Of a DNA stretch of 64,000 nt, positions 15,701 through 24,222 are shown one piece after another. This DNA is from Sipunculus nudus. Taxonomy: Eukaryota; Annelida; Sipuncula; Golfingiida; Sipunculidae. The stretch spans positions 24,359,519 through 24,423,518 of the forward strand of contig CM049306.1 of the NCBI GenBank assembly GCA_026874595.1, read 5' to 3'. The notes beneath the pieces are model-generated. The model had not been told where the DNA came from and searched no databases. It saw only the letters and a list, made by a program, of their open reading frames with translations. The translations under genes and the position numbers were made by a program. Every line of letters starts with the position of its first letter. Position 1 is the stretch's first letter.

Positions 15701-17368
15701 TATTGTAACGTGGAATCTGACAGAGATCCCAACTACATAGTGGCGGACTCACTGCGTATCGAGTTGATGGCCGGGGGTCTCAACTGGAAACAACAAGAGT
15801 TTATCATGGAACGCATGAAACCTAACGCCTATAGAGAAGTAAGTAACACTTCTCGCTTAAGTAAACCTGCAAGTATATCACCACATTCTTTTGCAACATT
15901 CCACCTCTTGAACGGCTCAAATTGCTTAAAGCGCCATCTGTCAAGCAACCTTTTAAAAAACAGATCTTAAATTTGGACACGATGTAATCTGTAAAAGCAT
16001 TAATAAAATGTGTTCCGAATATACTGTCAGCATTTGGGCTTGCTACCTTTGAGCATGTAAAATGTATATACTTTTGTACAAAAGATTCTTTTATTATTAT
16101 TTTATTATGTAATCCAAGGTGCGTGTCAATACCAGTTTTAAAATTTAAGCCATTTAACAATCATGAAAATTATTTACCTTCTGTGCAGTTTTGTGATCAA
16201 GTCCCATGACACTACTCGACATTAGCAGCTTTTATTTACGCCGTAAGGATCGGAACTATATACATGTACCGGTGTGCTCACCCTTTGGGACCTGTATTTT
16301 ATCCCAGTTTGTCTAGTGTAAATATATTTGATTGGCATAAAAGACAAATATGTTATCTTATTGTGTTCTGTATTTTCTTGTTTCATCAAATTTCTGTGGC
16401 AATAATATTTAATTCACATTTTAAACTGTCATCTTAATTTTCACATTGTTTTTTTACAATACGAAACGTATTTATATAACTGTATTTTAATTTATATTTC
16501 AGATATCATTTTTGGACTATTTGACATACATCCCCCTATTCCTGTCCATGCATGACAAAATCTGTGATAACCCTCTGGATATGTCATCTACCAAGTACGA
16601 ACCGCCCCGCCCAGTCTCCCCGCAGAGAGACAAGAACCCGCTTGGTTACCCATTAAAACAAGATTCTGTTTTTCTAATGCGCCGCCAGAGGGCAAAAGCC
16701 ATGCAGCAGAAAGCAGACGACCTGTTGGCGGGGAAACGGGAAAAGGAAATCCGAAATGAATCATTGGAATTATTTAATAAATATCAAAAGTAAGCGCTGT
16801 TTCATGCATTTTTAACTAGCACTTGCTTAGTTGTGTCGAAATATTTGGGTCTGATTTTATTTACAGGTGCAAATAAACTTTGTCAACTTAAACTATTCAC
16901 CATCATTCCGGTGCGTTTCGGGGATTTTTTCCACTTCAAATGAAGCCATTACTAACGTAGAAAAGGAGACGCGTTTAATTTTTAGGATTTCAGACATAAT
17001 GAATTAAATATATCAAAACGTGTCTAGAGACGTTTAAACCACTTTATTGAACCCTGTCTTATAATGAGACTTGTTCGAACGATTTTAAATAATATAATGA
17101 CTAATAGAACATTTCAAAGCAAATTAATATGTAGCCTACTATCAAACTTGTCCTAAAATCAAGTGGATATCGGGCCGAGGAACATAGGAACAGTGGTCGA
17201 GGGATCAGTTTAAAAGTTTATAAGCTACTAGAATACTTTTCAAACGCAGTTTAAAATATCAAATCAATAGTTGTTCCATACAAGACAGTTGATGAATAAT
17301 GTTGTCTTTCCAGATTACCGCATATTTCAAGTGGTCGGCCCCCCAGCGGAGGTTGGAAGCGTAGCTGA
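236..17368 (+). CDS. Large lysine/arginine-rich repeat protein with C-terminal EF-hand-like region (5' partial, 22 exons)
   Basis: I do not recognise the family. Exons: 236-295, 675-755, 1752-1803, 2098-2874, 3366-3450, 4738-6029, 6709-6718, 7695-7985, 8380-8490, 8882-8952, 9441-9469, 9804-9890, 10188-10233, 10535-10597, 11368-11534, 11819-11951, 12783-12908, 14308-14423, 14944-15104, 15622-15838, 16503-16789, 17314-17368. All have AG/GT borders and every junction phase agrees, giving 4317 nt (1438 codons plus stop) in one frame. The first visible exon follows a splice acceptor and has no start codon, so the N-terminus lies upstream of the window. Layout: Q/R/E-rich helix, four RTKSG repeats, a VGKDG...DPITGKKYK unit, six SDSEYSYRS-type repeats, basic/acidic linkers, then an EF-hand-like C-terminus. 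No signal peptide or membrane segment is visible in this part. The composition suggests a structural, cytoskeletal or nuclear protein, but function is unknown. Exon calls are strong; the family is open. Confidence 0.85.
1520..1572. repeat. (TA)n microsatellite in intron 2 of gene 1
   Basis: About 53 bp of nearly pure AT dinucleotide repeat with one C interruption. Confidence 0.95.
2098..2874 (+). CDS. Exon 4 of gene 1: four RTKSG repeats
   Basis: A 777-nt exon that enters in phase 1 and leaves in phase 1. It encodes four copies of a roughly 60-residue unit. Each unit starts with a beta-like strand of the form Y-I/V-R-T-K/N-S-G-R/K-x-V-E-K and continues with a V-S-x-E-D-Y/F segment, then an acidic/basic helix ending near a conserved Trp (copies near 2115, 2294, 2474 and 2677). 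Copies differ in sequence and helix length, so this is an old duplication. The start codon at 2145 is internal and not the real start, because the reading frame continues upstream through spliced exons. Confidence 0.85.
3651..4452. mobile_element. MITE-like inverted-repeat element in intron 5 of gene 1
   Basis: The left arm (about 3651-3755) and right arm (about 4340-4452) are imperfect reverse complements over roughly 100 bp. Both contain GCAACAGAATNTCTGTTTGC, a GTAGTTTGACATAC block, GTCTACCAAAA and GGAAATATGAA. Total length is about 800 bp with no coding capacity. A different repeat sits inside (from about 3757), so this appears to be a nested insertion. Ends are approximate. Confidence 0.6.
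3757..3990 (-). mobile_element. Hairpin-ended repeat with GTCC run, nested in the intron 5 MITE
   Basis: It begins TTTTAGCCCTCAGCC and forms a hairpin with GGTTGAAGGGCT (3757-3783), followed by GCCGTCCGTCCGTCCG. Read on the - strand, this is the same arrangement (GGAC run, then a terminal hairpin, then CTAAAA) as the 3' end of family A elsewhere in the window, though the hairpin sequence differs. The other end is not resolved. Confidence 0.45.
4738..6029 (+). CDS. Exon 6 of gene 1: six Ser/Tyr/Arg-rich repeats
   Basis: A 1292-nt exon encoding six repeats of about 60-70 residues. Each has S-D-S-E-Y-S-Y-R-S, then V-S-A-G-G-T-R-H-V, a run of Arg/Lys, D-G-T-Y-S, and S-Y-H-S-S-Q-D-E-D-G. The later repeats (from about 5710) degenerate and the last ends in a G-H-G-K-A-E-D-Y-S-S-S tail. 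Net charge alternates sharply between acidic Ser/Asp clusters and Arg/Lys runs. The Ser-Asp-Ser-Glu clusters look like casein-kinase-2-type sites (inference from composition). An in-frame ATG at 4655 is upstream of the splice acceptor (AG at 4736-4737) and is not used if the exon chain is right. Confidence 0.85.
6298..6622. mobile_element. Short MITE-like element in intron 6 of gene 1
   Basis: GGCAAAAAAAAGAATGGTCC with TCAGGCACC at the left (6301-6331) is inverted at the right (GGTGCCTGAGAACCAT followed by a T-rich stretch and TTGCC, about 6569-6615). Arms are about 45 bp and spacing about 320 bp. No ORF of note. It lies just upstream of the 10-nt microexon. Confidence 0.5.
6709..6718 (+). 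CDS. 10-nt microexon (exon 7 of gene 1)
   Basis: The 10 bases AAGCATCAAG lie between a good acceptor (pyrimidine tract and CAG ending at 6708) and a GTAACT donor at 6719. Exon 6 ends in phase 1 and exon 8 (from 7695) needs one base to complete a codon. These 10 bases convert phase 1 to phase 2 exactly and add Glu-Ala-Ser-Ser at the junction. Without it, exons 6 and 8 do not join in frame. An alternative would be a different donor in exon 6. Confidence 0.6.
7068..7575. repeat. Possible inverted-repeat element in intron 7 of gene 1
   Basis: CTGTTCCACCGTATGG with CCCATTGAAATTT at the left (about 7072-7094) is matched in reverse complement by AAATTTCAATGGACATCC with TACTGTGGAACAG at the right (about 7541-7571). 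Arms are about 30-35 bp, imperfect. The short arms make this tentative. Confidence 0.4.
7695..11951 (+). CDS. Middle exons 8-16 of gene 1: charged linker region
   Basis: Nine exons (7695-7985, 8380-8490, 8882-8952, 9441-9469, 9804-9890, 10188-10233, 10535-10597, 11368-11534, 11819-11951). They encode Lys-rich helices (for example T-E-E-E-K-E-K-Y around 7870), repeated acidic turns (D-G-D-T-E-S-V-Y-E-Y; A-D-S-D-D-E-F-E-Y) followed by D-E-H-G-N, and an L-T-D-D-D-L-R-K-L-G-I-D motif in exon 15. The short exons end after acidic turns and begin with D-E-H-G-N or V-R-D-E-H-G-N, suggesting exon-sized duplication. The introns contain AC/AT microsatellite at 9675-9734 and otherwise unremarkable AT-rich sequence. 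Confidence 0.8.
9675..9734. repeat. Compound (AC)n-(AT)n microsatellite in intron 11 of gene 1
   Basis: About 25 bp of AC repeat followed directly by about 35 bp of AT repeat. Confidence 0.95.
13290..14097. repeat. Diverged direct repeat in intron 17 of gene 1
   Basis: The block ending TAATATTCTAGTTTCTAATC with GTAAGAATGCTTTCTCT (to about 13414) recurs at about 14058-14095. The upstream 100 bp also match loosely (GCACTCNNNTTTTT, CCTCTTNTNGTCTTGG). It may be a tandem duplication of about 680 bp or flanking repeats of an element; neither is proven. Confidence 0.4.
14308..16789 (+). CDS. C-terminal exons 18-21 of gene 1: EF-hand-like helical region
   Basis: Four exons (14308-14423, 14944-15104, 15622-15838, 16503-16789) have much less biased composition than the repeats and look like a folded domain. 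The loop D-E-D-K-D-Y-L-I-T-S-K-D (about 14388-14423) has Asp at positions 1, 3 and 5 as in an EF-hand, but the last position is Asp and it spans an exon junction. A second loop, D-I-D-K-E-T-N-V-T-F, in exon 19 lacks the final Glu. Exon 20 has a third helix-loop-helix-like stretch with S-D-R-D-P-N. Ca2+ binding is therefore uncertain. The tail from exon 21 is a basic helix with R-R-Q-R-A-K-A and ends K-Y-Q-K. Confidence 0.75.
17314..17368 (+). CDS. Terminal exon 22 of gene 1
   Basis: Donor GTAAGC at 16790 and acceptor CAG at 17311-17313 (after GTTGTCTTTC) join in frame. They add a 17-residue basic tail ending G-G-W-K-R-S before TGA at 17366-17368. If the intron is retained, the protein stops at once (TAA at 16791-16793) after the same Lys. 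The strong splice sites favour the spliced form, but both ends are possible. Confidence 0.6.
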
Positions 17369-17905
17369 GAGAACCAATGAAGTTCATTATGCATACATAA
17401 TTAATCCGCAATCATCTAATCATGTGGTGCCCAAAAATATCATGGCTGATGTTTAATATAAATGTGGATCTCATAAAAAAAGAAGGCTCTTCCATTTATA
17501 ATACAGACCTATATCTGTGATATGTACATAAACCCCCTGGTGCTGCGTTTATCAAAGACTGTTTCCCTCATTCTGCCCATTACAGTATATTGTTGATTTT
17601 TCGTGTGCGTTTTCCATGTTTGCTGTGTTTTACATAACATTATCGGCATGTGATCTTATCTATATTTGTAGAATTTGATCTATGTTGAATCAGAACTGAT
17701 AATCTTAATACAAAAATGAGGTGCATGGCGCCAGCAAGGTTACTAGCGACCGCAGCGCCACCTCCCGGCTTTGCCCAAGGTAGCACTGTTCAGCTTTGCC
17801 GTGATATTTGGCGACCGGTTGAGGGTTAGTTTTGGCATTTATTACTCTGTTATAATGTCATTAATCATGACTGGTTCTTTTATTTGTTACTTTTAATATT
17901 AACAA

Positions 17906-17911
17906 AATAAA
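17906..17911 (+). terminator. Possible poly(A) signal of gene 1
   Basis: AATAAA about 540 bp after the predicted stop, in AT-rich sequence and before the foldback element. Position is the only support. Confidence 0.3.
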
Positions 17912-18067
17912 CTATATATCAATGATTTGTCAGATTGTCTCGCTTCATTTGATATTACTCATTAAAATACTCATTAACATAACCCCAATCTCCCCCCCCC
18001 CATCCGTGTAAGAGACCTGTTAATGGACACGTCCCCCATGAAACATCCCCTTCAGCCTTTCCATTGA

Positions 18068-19880
18068 TAGGTTTTGCAAACCAAAAACAAATCGATAATC
18101 GTCACCACCAAACTTTTCTCAATTGATTGTAGGGTAGTATTAACTGTAGAATCTAATTATGCTTGGGACATTTTTGTATCGTGCATATTTAATGGGATAA
18201 TTTGCATAATTAAATAAATTAACAAAAAATATGTTATATATAAATATTTTGAAATTTTGGCTGAGAGGAGTGGGATGGAAGTAACATGGGTACAAAATAC
18301 TCGATTTGTATCAAATATAACATTTCTTTTTATGAAACTGAAACTTGTTTTTAGGCTGTAAATTGCAGATAAATTATGCATATTAAGTAAATTGTTAAGT
18401 TTATTGTGAAATATGCATTATTTTTTATAGGAACGGCCTAAAAAAAAGAAAATACTGCTCCTTTTTACTAACTTAGCCTTATTCTGTATTATGTCATAAT
18501 TTTTTAAGATAATTTACATATTCGCATCATTTTATGAACTAATTTACATATTTAAATATGTATATATGCAAGAAAAGACAACAAATCCAAGAACAATTTG
18601 ATAATCGTCACAGCCAAACTTTCCTTAATTGAATCTAGGCTTCTTTCTTCTATGGAATCAATTTCTACTTGGGACATTTTTGTATCATGCATATTTAATG
18701 AGATGATTTGCATATTTGAATAAATTATTTCTTAAATTAAGAACTTCTTTAATTATGTGATATAGGGGTACCATTTTTAATTATTCTATTATTTATCGGG
18801 ACAAAAATCGATGGTTTTAGCTACAATCAATGTAATTAACGATATCTCAGACCGAAATCGGTAAATGATTATTAATTGCACTAAATATCAATTGAAGAAC
18901 AAATGCAAAAAAATAACAGTCTCTCTTGATTTAAACATCGATATTTGATTCCCGCGTCTGAGAATCGATATTGTTATTTCTAATGATTTTCAAACCAAAA
19001 ACATAATTGGGAACATTTTCCCCGACAGGTATCCCTTACAGATATATACTTTATAACCTCACTTAATGTTGATATTGAATATACGGACATTTTAATACCC
19101 TTTCAACAATATGCTTTAGACATAATAATCACCAGAGAGTGACAGTGCACGACATATTCGATATTCCTGCATCAGGTGTTGTGATTACCCAGATAACCAT
19201 GCCCAATGATACAATAGAAAATGTCCATACATGTAACTTATAAATTTGCACAATAATTAAATTATAATAATTAAATTATAAAAATCAATGCAAATTATCT
19301 CATTGAATATGCAAGATACAAAAATGTCCCAAGCAGAAATCGATTCTACCGGTTAAATTAGCTTAGATTCATATAAGGAAAGTTTGGCAGTGACGATTAT
19401 CGAATTGTGCTGGGGTTTGTTGTGTCTATTTTTGCATATATACATATTATCTTATAAAATTACGAACAGAATATATGATACGGCTATGATAGTAAAAAGG
19501 AGCAGTATTTTCTTTGTTAGGCTGTTCTTATAAAAGAACAATGCATATTTTAAAAATAAACTTAAGACTTTACCTAAATAGCATAATTTATCTACAATTT
19601 ACAGCCTTAAAACCAACTTTCATATAAAGTAATGTTATATTTGATACAAAATGAATATTTTGTACTTCCATCTACCTACTTACAGCCAAAACTTCAATAT
19701 ATTTATATATTATATATTATTTTTTGCTAATTTGTTCAAATATGCAAATGTCTCATTAAATTTGCAAGACACAATATGTCCCAAGCAGAAATCGATTCTA
19801 CAGGAAACACTACCCTAGAATCATTTGAGGAAAGTTTGGTGGTGACGATTATCGAAGTGTTGTTGGCCCTGTCTATTAGT
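18068..19880. mobile_element. 1.8-kb foldback element with long inverted arms
   Basis: The left arm (about 18068-18740) and right arm (about 19230-19880) are reverse complements over roughly 650-700 bp with mismatches and small gaps. Markers are GATAATCGTCACCACCAAAC (left, 18093) against its complement near 19840, CTTGGGACATTTTTGTATC in both arms, and AAATACTGCTCCTTTTTACT (18448) against its complement near 19490. Each arm itself holds the GATAATCGTCAC...CTTGGGACATTTTTGT segment twice (18093/18600 on +, 19320/19780 on -). The central 500 bp are AT-rich with no ORF. The element lies just downstream of gene 1. Confidence 0.75.
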
Positions 19881-20672
19881 CCTCCTGGATTGGATCCCTC
19901 CTTTTCCTAAATCCTGGATCAGACTCTGGATGCTGTATCTCTGTTTTTCTTTCTTCTCGAATCTTTTTCTTGTGTTCTAATTGGTGTAACTATAAGTATG
20001 AGCCATAGCTCGCATTCACAAATGTCAATCATCTCACACACCAGTGTAAATAACAATGAGCCACTGTTGATTCAACATTTTCAACTTTATTGTCAACAAC
20101 GCTTTTTTCCCATGCGCATTTAGCATCGACCTAGTAATTCAATATTTTCACGGTAAAAAAATATTTTATGACGAGATTGAGGCTGTTTAGCAAGCATCCA
20201 CATTGACTTTATATACATCGGACTTTGCAGCTTTCTTACGGTCTACTAAATCCATAAATAATTTTGCTTATTCATTAATTCATTGCTGCTGGTTGGACAT
20301 ATCCAAGCCCTAGTCAAACTTCTCTTAATGAGCAGTAAGTCTTTTAAAGCATTTTAGTCCTTCGAAATTGCCGGTCTTCTCGACAATCCATTCTTTGACT
20401 AACGAAAACATTATTTACTAATTATCCGATAAAGACAAACAAAAGCATAATCACGATGCCACCTATAGCCATTATATTAGCCAATGAAATTATCTATAAA
20501 AATTTTCCCAAACCTAATTTGATGCATATTATTTCAATATTCTCTTAAATTGAGATGGTATCTAGGTTACTTTTTTGACCGTATGTTCAGTTGAATTTGC
20601 AAAATATAATGTTAACAGACATCGAAACTGAATTACCATTACTTCAAAATGTGACAGTTGGCAGATACAGGA
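19881..20672. other. Intergenic, nothing recognised
   Basis: AT-rich sequence between the foldback element and the first family A copy. I see no coding signature or clear repeat. Confidence 0.6.
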
Positions 20673-20976
20673 CAAGTGACCCAGGGGTCATGACGCTCAG
20701 CTGTCTAGAAAGAAATTTTAAAAGGAATGTTATCATCTGAATGCCAAATTTTGTAGGTGCATCCCAATTTAACTGAAGCATAGCTCAAATGATATGGGTA
20801 ACAGAGACCTGTGTTCAGGTTTCAAAGGAGATTTTTAATGGACCTCCCTCGACTTCAAGTTAGAAGATTCCAGGTTCAGCGGTTACGATTTGTGTCTGGT
20901 TAACGGACAGACGAACGGACGATGGAGAAAGACTGATCACTATAGATCCGATGACTTTCAGTCAGCTGAGCTAAAA
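20673..20976 (+). mobile_element. Family A hairpin-ended element, short copy (about 300 bp)
   Basis: The 5' end has GTGACCCAGGGGTCATGACG and then CTCAGCTG. The 3' end has a GGACAGACGAACGGAC run, CACTATAGATCCGATGACTT and then CAGCTGAGCTAAAA. This is the shortest complete copy and shows that the two ends define a unit. Non-coding. Confidence 0.7.
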
Positions 20977-21159
20977 ATTACTAAAAAAAGTTATACGCAC
21001 AGTGGTCTTTGTAAAATTCCAAACCGTCAAACCTTTTCCTATGTATTGTCCACTATCATCGCCTTTTCTCAAATCTCCTGGTATTGTTGGTATAACATGA
21101 GGAGAAGCTGATCGCTTCAATCGAGAATCTGTGGACTTTTTTGTATTCGTGGCAGGGGC

Positions 21160-21260
21160 GTCAATATAGGATGGGGGGATGGGGGGGTATATATACCCCC
21201 ACTTTTTGGCAAGGGGGGATGGTCAATGTAATCATCCCCCCCCCCCCCCCACTATTCAGA
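21160..21260. repeat. G-run/C-run tracts
   Basis: Runs of six to seven G at 21174-21187 are followed by a C5 run and G6, then a C run of about 14 at 21236-21250. Part of this can pair (GGGGG...TATATATA...CCCCC). A second G10 tract is at 21430-21440. Low complexity and possibly structure-forming. Confidence 0.7.
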
Positions 21261-21584
21261 GAATAATATTGCAAATAAATATATTAATCAATATTATTAA
21301 GGACTTTGGATCTATTTACTAAAAATACGAATCAGTGGCGTCATCAGATCTGAAAAAAATGTGTGTAGACCTTATCTAAATATTTTCATCTATATATCAA
21401 GATTTTTTTTCAAAGACATTAAGGGATCCGGGGGGGGGGGTTATAGGGTTCAAACCCTTCTTCATGATGATAGTACATTTTTTACACCGTTGTCCTTATA
21501 TACGTTTACTGATAACCCCTACCCATGGGGGTTTTTTTTGCCTTGGTGCAAGGCTGAGAATTACACACCAGGTGATCCGGGCTC

Positions 21585-21647
21585 CATACTCAGCCTTGAG
21601 TATGTTCTTACGAAATATCGTAGCGGTCCTTCTGATGTATCAGAAGG
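21585..21647. repeat. Two adjacent perfect hairpins
   Basis: An 8-bp stem CATACTCA/TGAGTATG with a GCCT loop (21585-21604) is followed by a 9-bp stem CCTTCTGAT/ATCAGAAGG with a GT loop (21628-21647). They lie in an otherwise unassigned intergenic stretch and may be the end of an unrecognised element. Confidence 0.6.
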
Positions 21648-22340
21648 AAAGAATAAAAGAGTAATTAAGAATAAGATGCAGCCTAAACTATGTTCACTCT
21701 ACCTATATATCCTTTATATATCAGTTTCCATACATGTGGAGTCTCCTGTTTATGTTATATATGATATAACAGCATTTTATCATGAAGAGAAGAGCAGAAG
21801 ACCATCATTGACACAGCCATGTTGCTGAGGCATGAACTCTGGTCACCCATGACCTGACCTGTGACCTGACCTCTGGTGTACCAGAGTAATTTATTGCTAA
21901 TAAATCTATTAAAAAAATCTTATTTCATGAATAATACTCATGAGAAAATGATAATATATGGCTACAATAAGTCCTTTATAAGTTTATGGCTATATCTTTT
22001 AAGGTTTTAACAAATTTGCCTATGGAAGTTATGGAAACAATATTTACTATAATTTATTTGGGACAATAATCAGAGGACAACTTTTCTGATATCAATAAGG
22101 TCAAGGACAGGGTCATGTGACAAAAGATAAACATGACCGCATGGCAGGCTAAAAAAAACCCAACAGGAGTTGAAATCTTAACAATTTCCTTATGTGGGCA
22201 CTTCTACATAATTTATTTTTACTCCAGAACAGTTTGTTAGCCATTATTGGTAAGAAATTTGCTAAATTGCCTCCATTTTCTCTGTTTATTTTACAAATAT
22301 CCCAATATACCCCTGCTACGCTTTTCCATAAGAGGATCCC

Positions 22341-22395
22341 CATAACTGAAATCTCATTTCAGTTATGAACCCATAACAAGGGTTTTTTAACCCTT
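22341..22395. repeat. Two tandem hairpins (12-bp and 7-bp stems)
   Basis: CATAACTGAAAT and ATTTCAGTTATG flank a CTC loop (22341-22367), a perfect 12-bp stem. Next is AAGGGTT-TTTT-AACCCTT (22378-22395). Neither matches a histone-mRNA stem-loop. Function unknown. Confidence 0.65.
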
Positions 22396-23618
22396 TTCTC
22401 TGGTACTGGTTTCTCGTTCTAAATGGTAACCCATCCACCCTAAAATCCTAGTTCTGTCCCTGAATGATGCAGTGAACAAACGTCTGTGCCGTCCATACTC
22501 AAAAGCAAGGAGACATATTTCGTATTCTCAGGTTTGCTGACTATATGGATCGGGGAGGCAGAGACTACCGCAAGAGGTATACTGAAAAAGTATTACCGCT
22601 TTCACTGTTTAAGGTGTATACACTGACAACCCATTGACTGCTGTCTTAACAAGTTTACACCACAAACATCAAACAAATTTGCAATACTTGCATTCGTAGA
22701 TTTGGAAAGAAAACTTGTCAACAAATCTGTTACATATTCAGTAAAGGCCTTGAACCTAGGTGTTGCACAGAAAATAATTTTGAAACTGGCGCCACCACAT
22801 GCAGTTCCGGCGTTGCCGGATGTTGTTCCGATGAACCCAGATCGATAGACTCGTAAATACCCCAACGCCTGTTCTTCACAGGAAGACAGGACGGCCTTAA
22901 AAAGTGACACCGGGATTTAGATGATTCTGGACTTTCCTTAATTAAGTGTGATAACTCTGAATTCAAATAAACTGAACAGTATTCGTATTTTATTGTGGTA
23001 ATTGTGTTAAGAGGTTGACTTGGACGACTGATACAAGCCCCGCATCGTCATCTGGTGATGGTATGATGATGATACACTGAAGGGTGTACCACTTTATCCT
23101 CGTTATTATGAGTAATACATGTAAATCGCCACAGGAAGCCGTTCTGGTAAATAAAGCTGTGTTTCCATGTGCACGTTGTGCGTATTTGCGTGATTAAGTA
23201 TAGTTGTGTTTCCATGCGAGCGTAAATGCGTAAACCTGAAGGCTAACATATAGGTGTACAGTGGATCTTGCATGTCTTCATCAAAAGGATGGTGGAGTGA
23301 CGTCATTTTACCCTGAATCCATAATATATATGAGTTCACGCAGGCATCGTTCATAGGGCAATTTTTCACGCATATATGCATATTATATATACGCTGACGG
23401 ACACATGGAAACACGACAGTTACAAAATCATATGAGCGACTTTTCGCACATATACGCGCACATGGTAACAAAGCTTCATGTTGTTCTGCCCAAAGGCATA
23501 CAGAGAGCTGACCCGTGTCAATGGTTCAAAATTATCGACTATCGTATCGCCATGGAGTTAAAATGAATGTTACTGCATGCTATCGTCAGGCTGCGATATT
23601 GTGAATATCCGGCCTGAT

Positions 23619-23870
23619 GACAAACAAGGGACCCATGGGTCACGGCGCTCAGCTGTTATATATGATAAAAAATATGATTTGGGAAAGAGGCAAATGCTGG
23701 TTTTGTGTGGTAATAAATATAAGCTTTATTATGAGTTGTTGGTGTTTAGCTTATGTATGATTTTGATAGTAATTTTGGAGACAGGGAAGAGGATTGATTT
23801 CATTTATTTTATTAACAAATGGAGTGCTATTGTCACACAGATTTTGACCTGGCCATATAACTTATAAGCA
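23619..23870 (+). mobile_element. Family A 5' end, truncated or solo
   Basis: ACAAGGGACCCATGGGTCAC and GGCGCTCAGCTG match the 5' end of family A exactly. No CAGCTGAGCTAAAA end follows before the next copy at 24223, so this is either truncated or interrupted by that copy. The end coordinate is arbitrary. Confidence 0.55.
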
Positions 23871-24222
23871 GCAAATAAAACAAAAGAGTTTAACTATTTA
23901 TTAAAATTTAATAACAAATGTTGTGCCAATATAATATTTATTAAAAATAATAAGAGAATCATATGATTTTTTTAATAAAATATAACTGAACTAATTATTA
24001 AAATAATATTATAGAATATATGCATTCATGAATACATTTTGAAAGTATTTGCACTGGTATTCAAATAATTTCATTTTTACCTGAATTCCCATTCTTATGC
24101 AAGAAATTTTATAATGGAGTACATATTCATATTCATATTCATATACATTTGCAAAGTATTTGCACCATGTCTGGTATTTATTCAGTTTTAGCCAAACAAT
24201 GATGTTGAGAATCCAGAATATA

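Noticed and set aside
21361-21828. 155-residue + strand open frame
   Set aside because: Includes a G-run translated as glycine and hairpins, no family resemblance, no splice context, AT-rich intergenic sequence.
22602-22966. Overlapping - strand open frames of 102 and 78 residues
   Set aside because: No recognisable motif, no clear splice partners; possibly an old gene fragment but not supportable.
23106-23471. 121-residue - strand open frame
   Set aside because: Composition resembles untranslated AT/GC-mixed DNA, no domain or repeat-family protein recognised.
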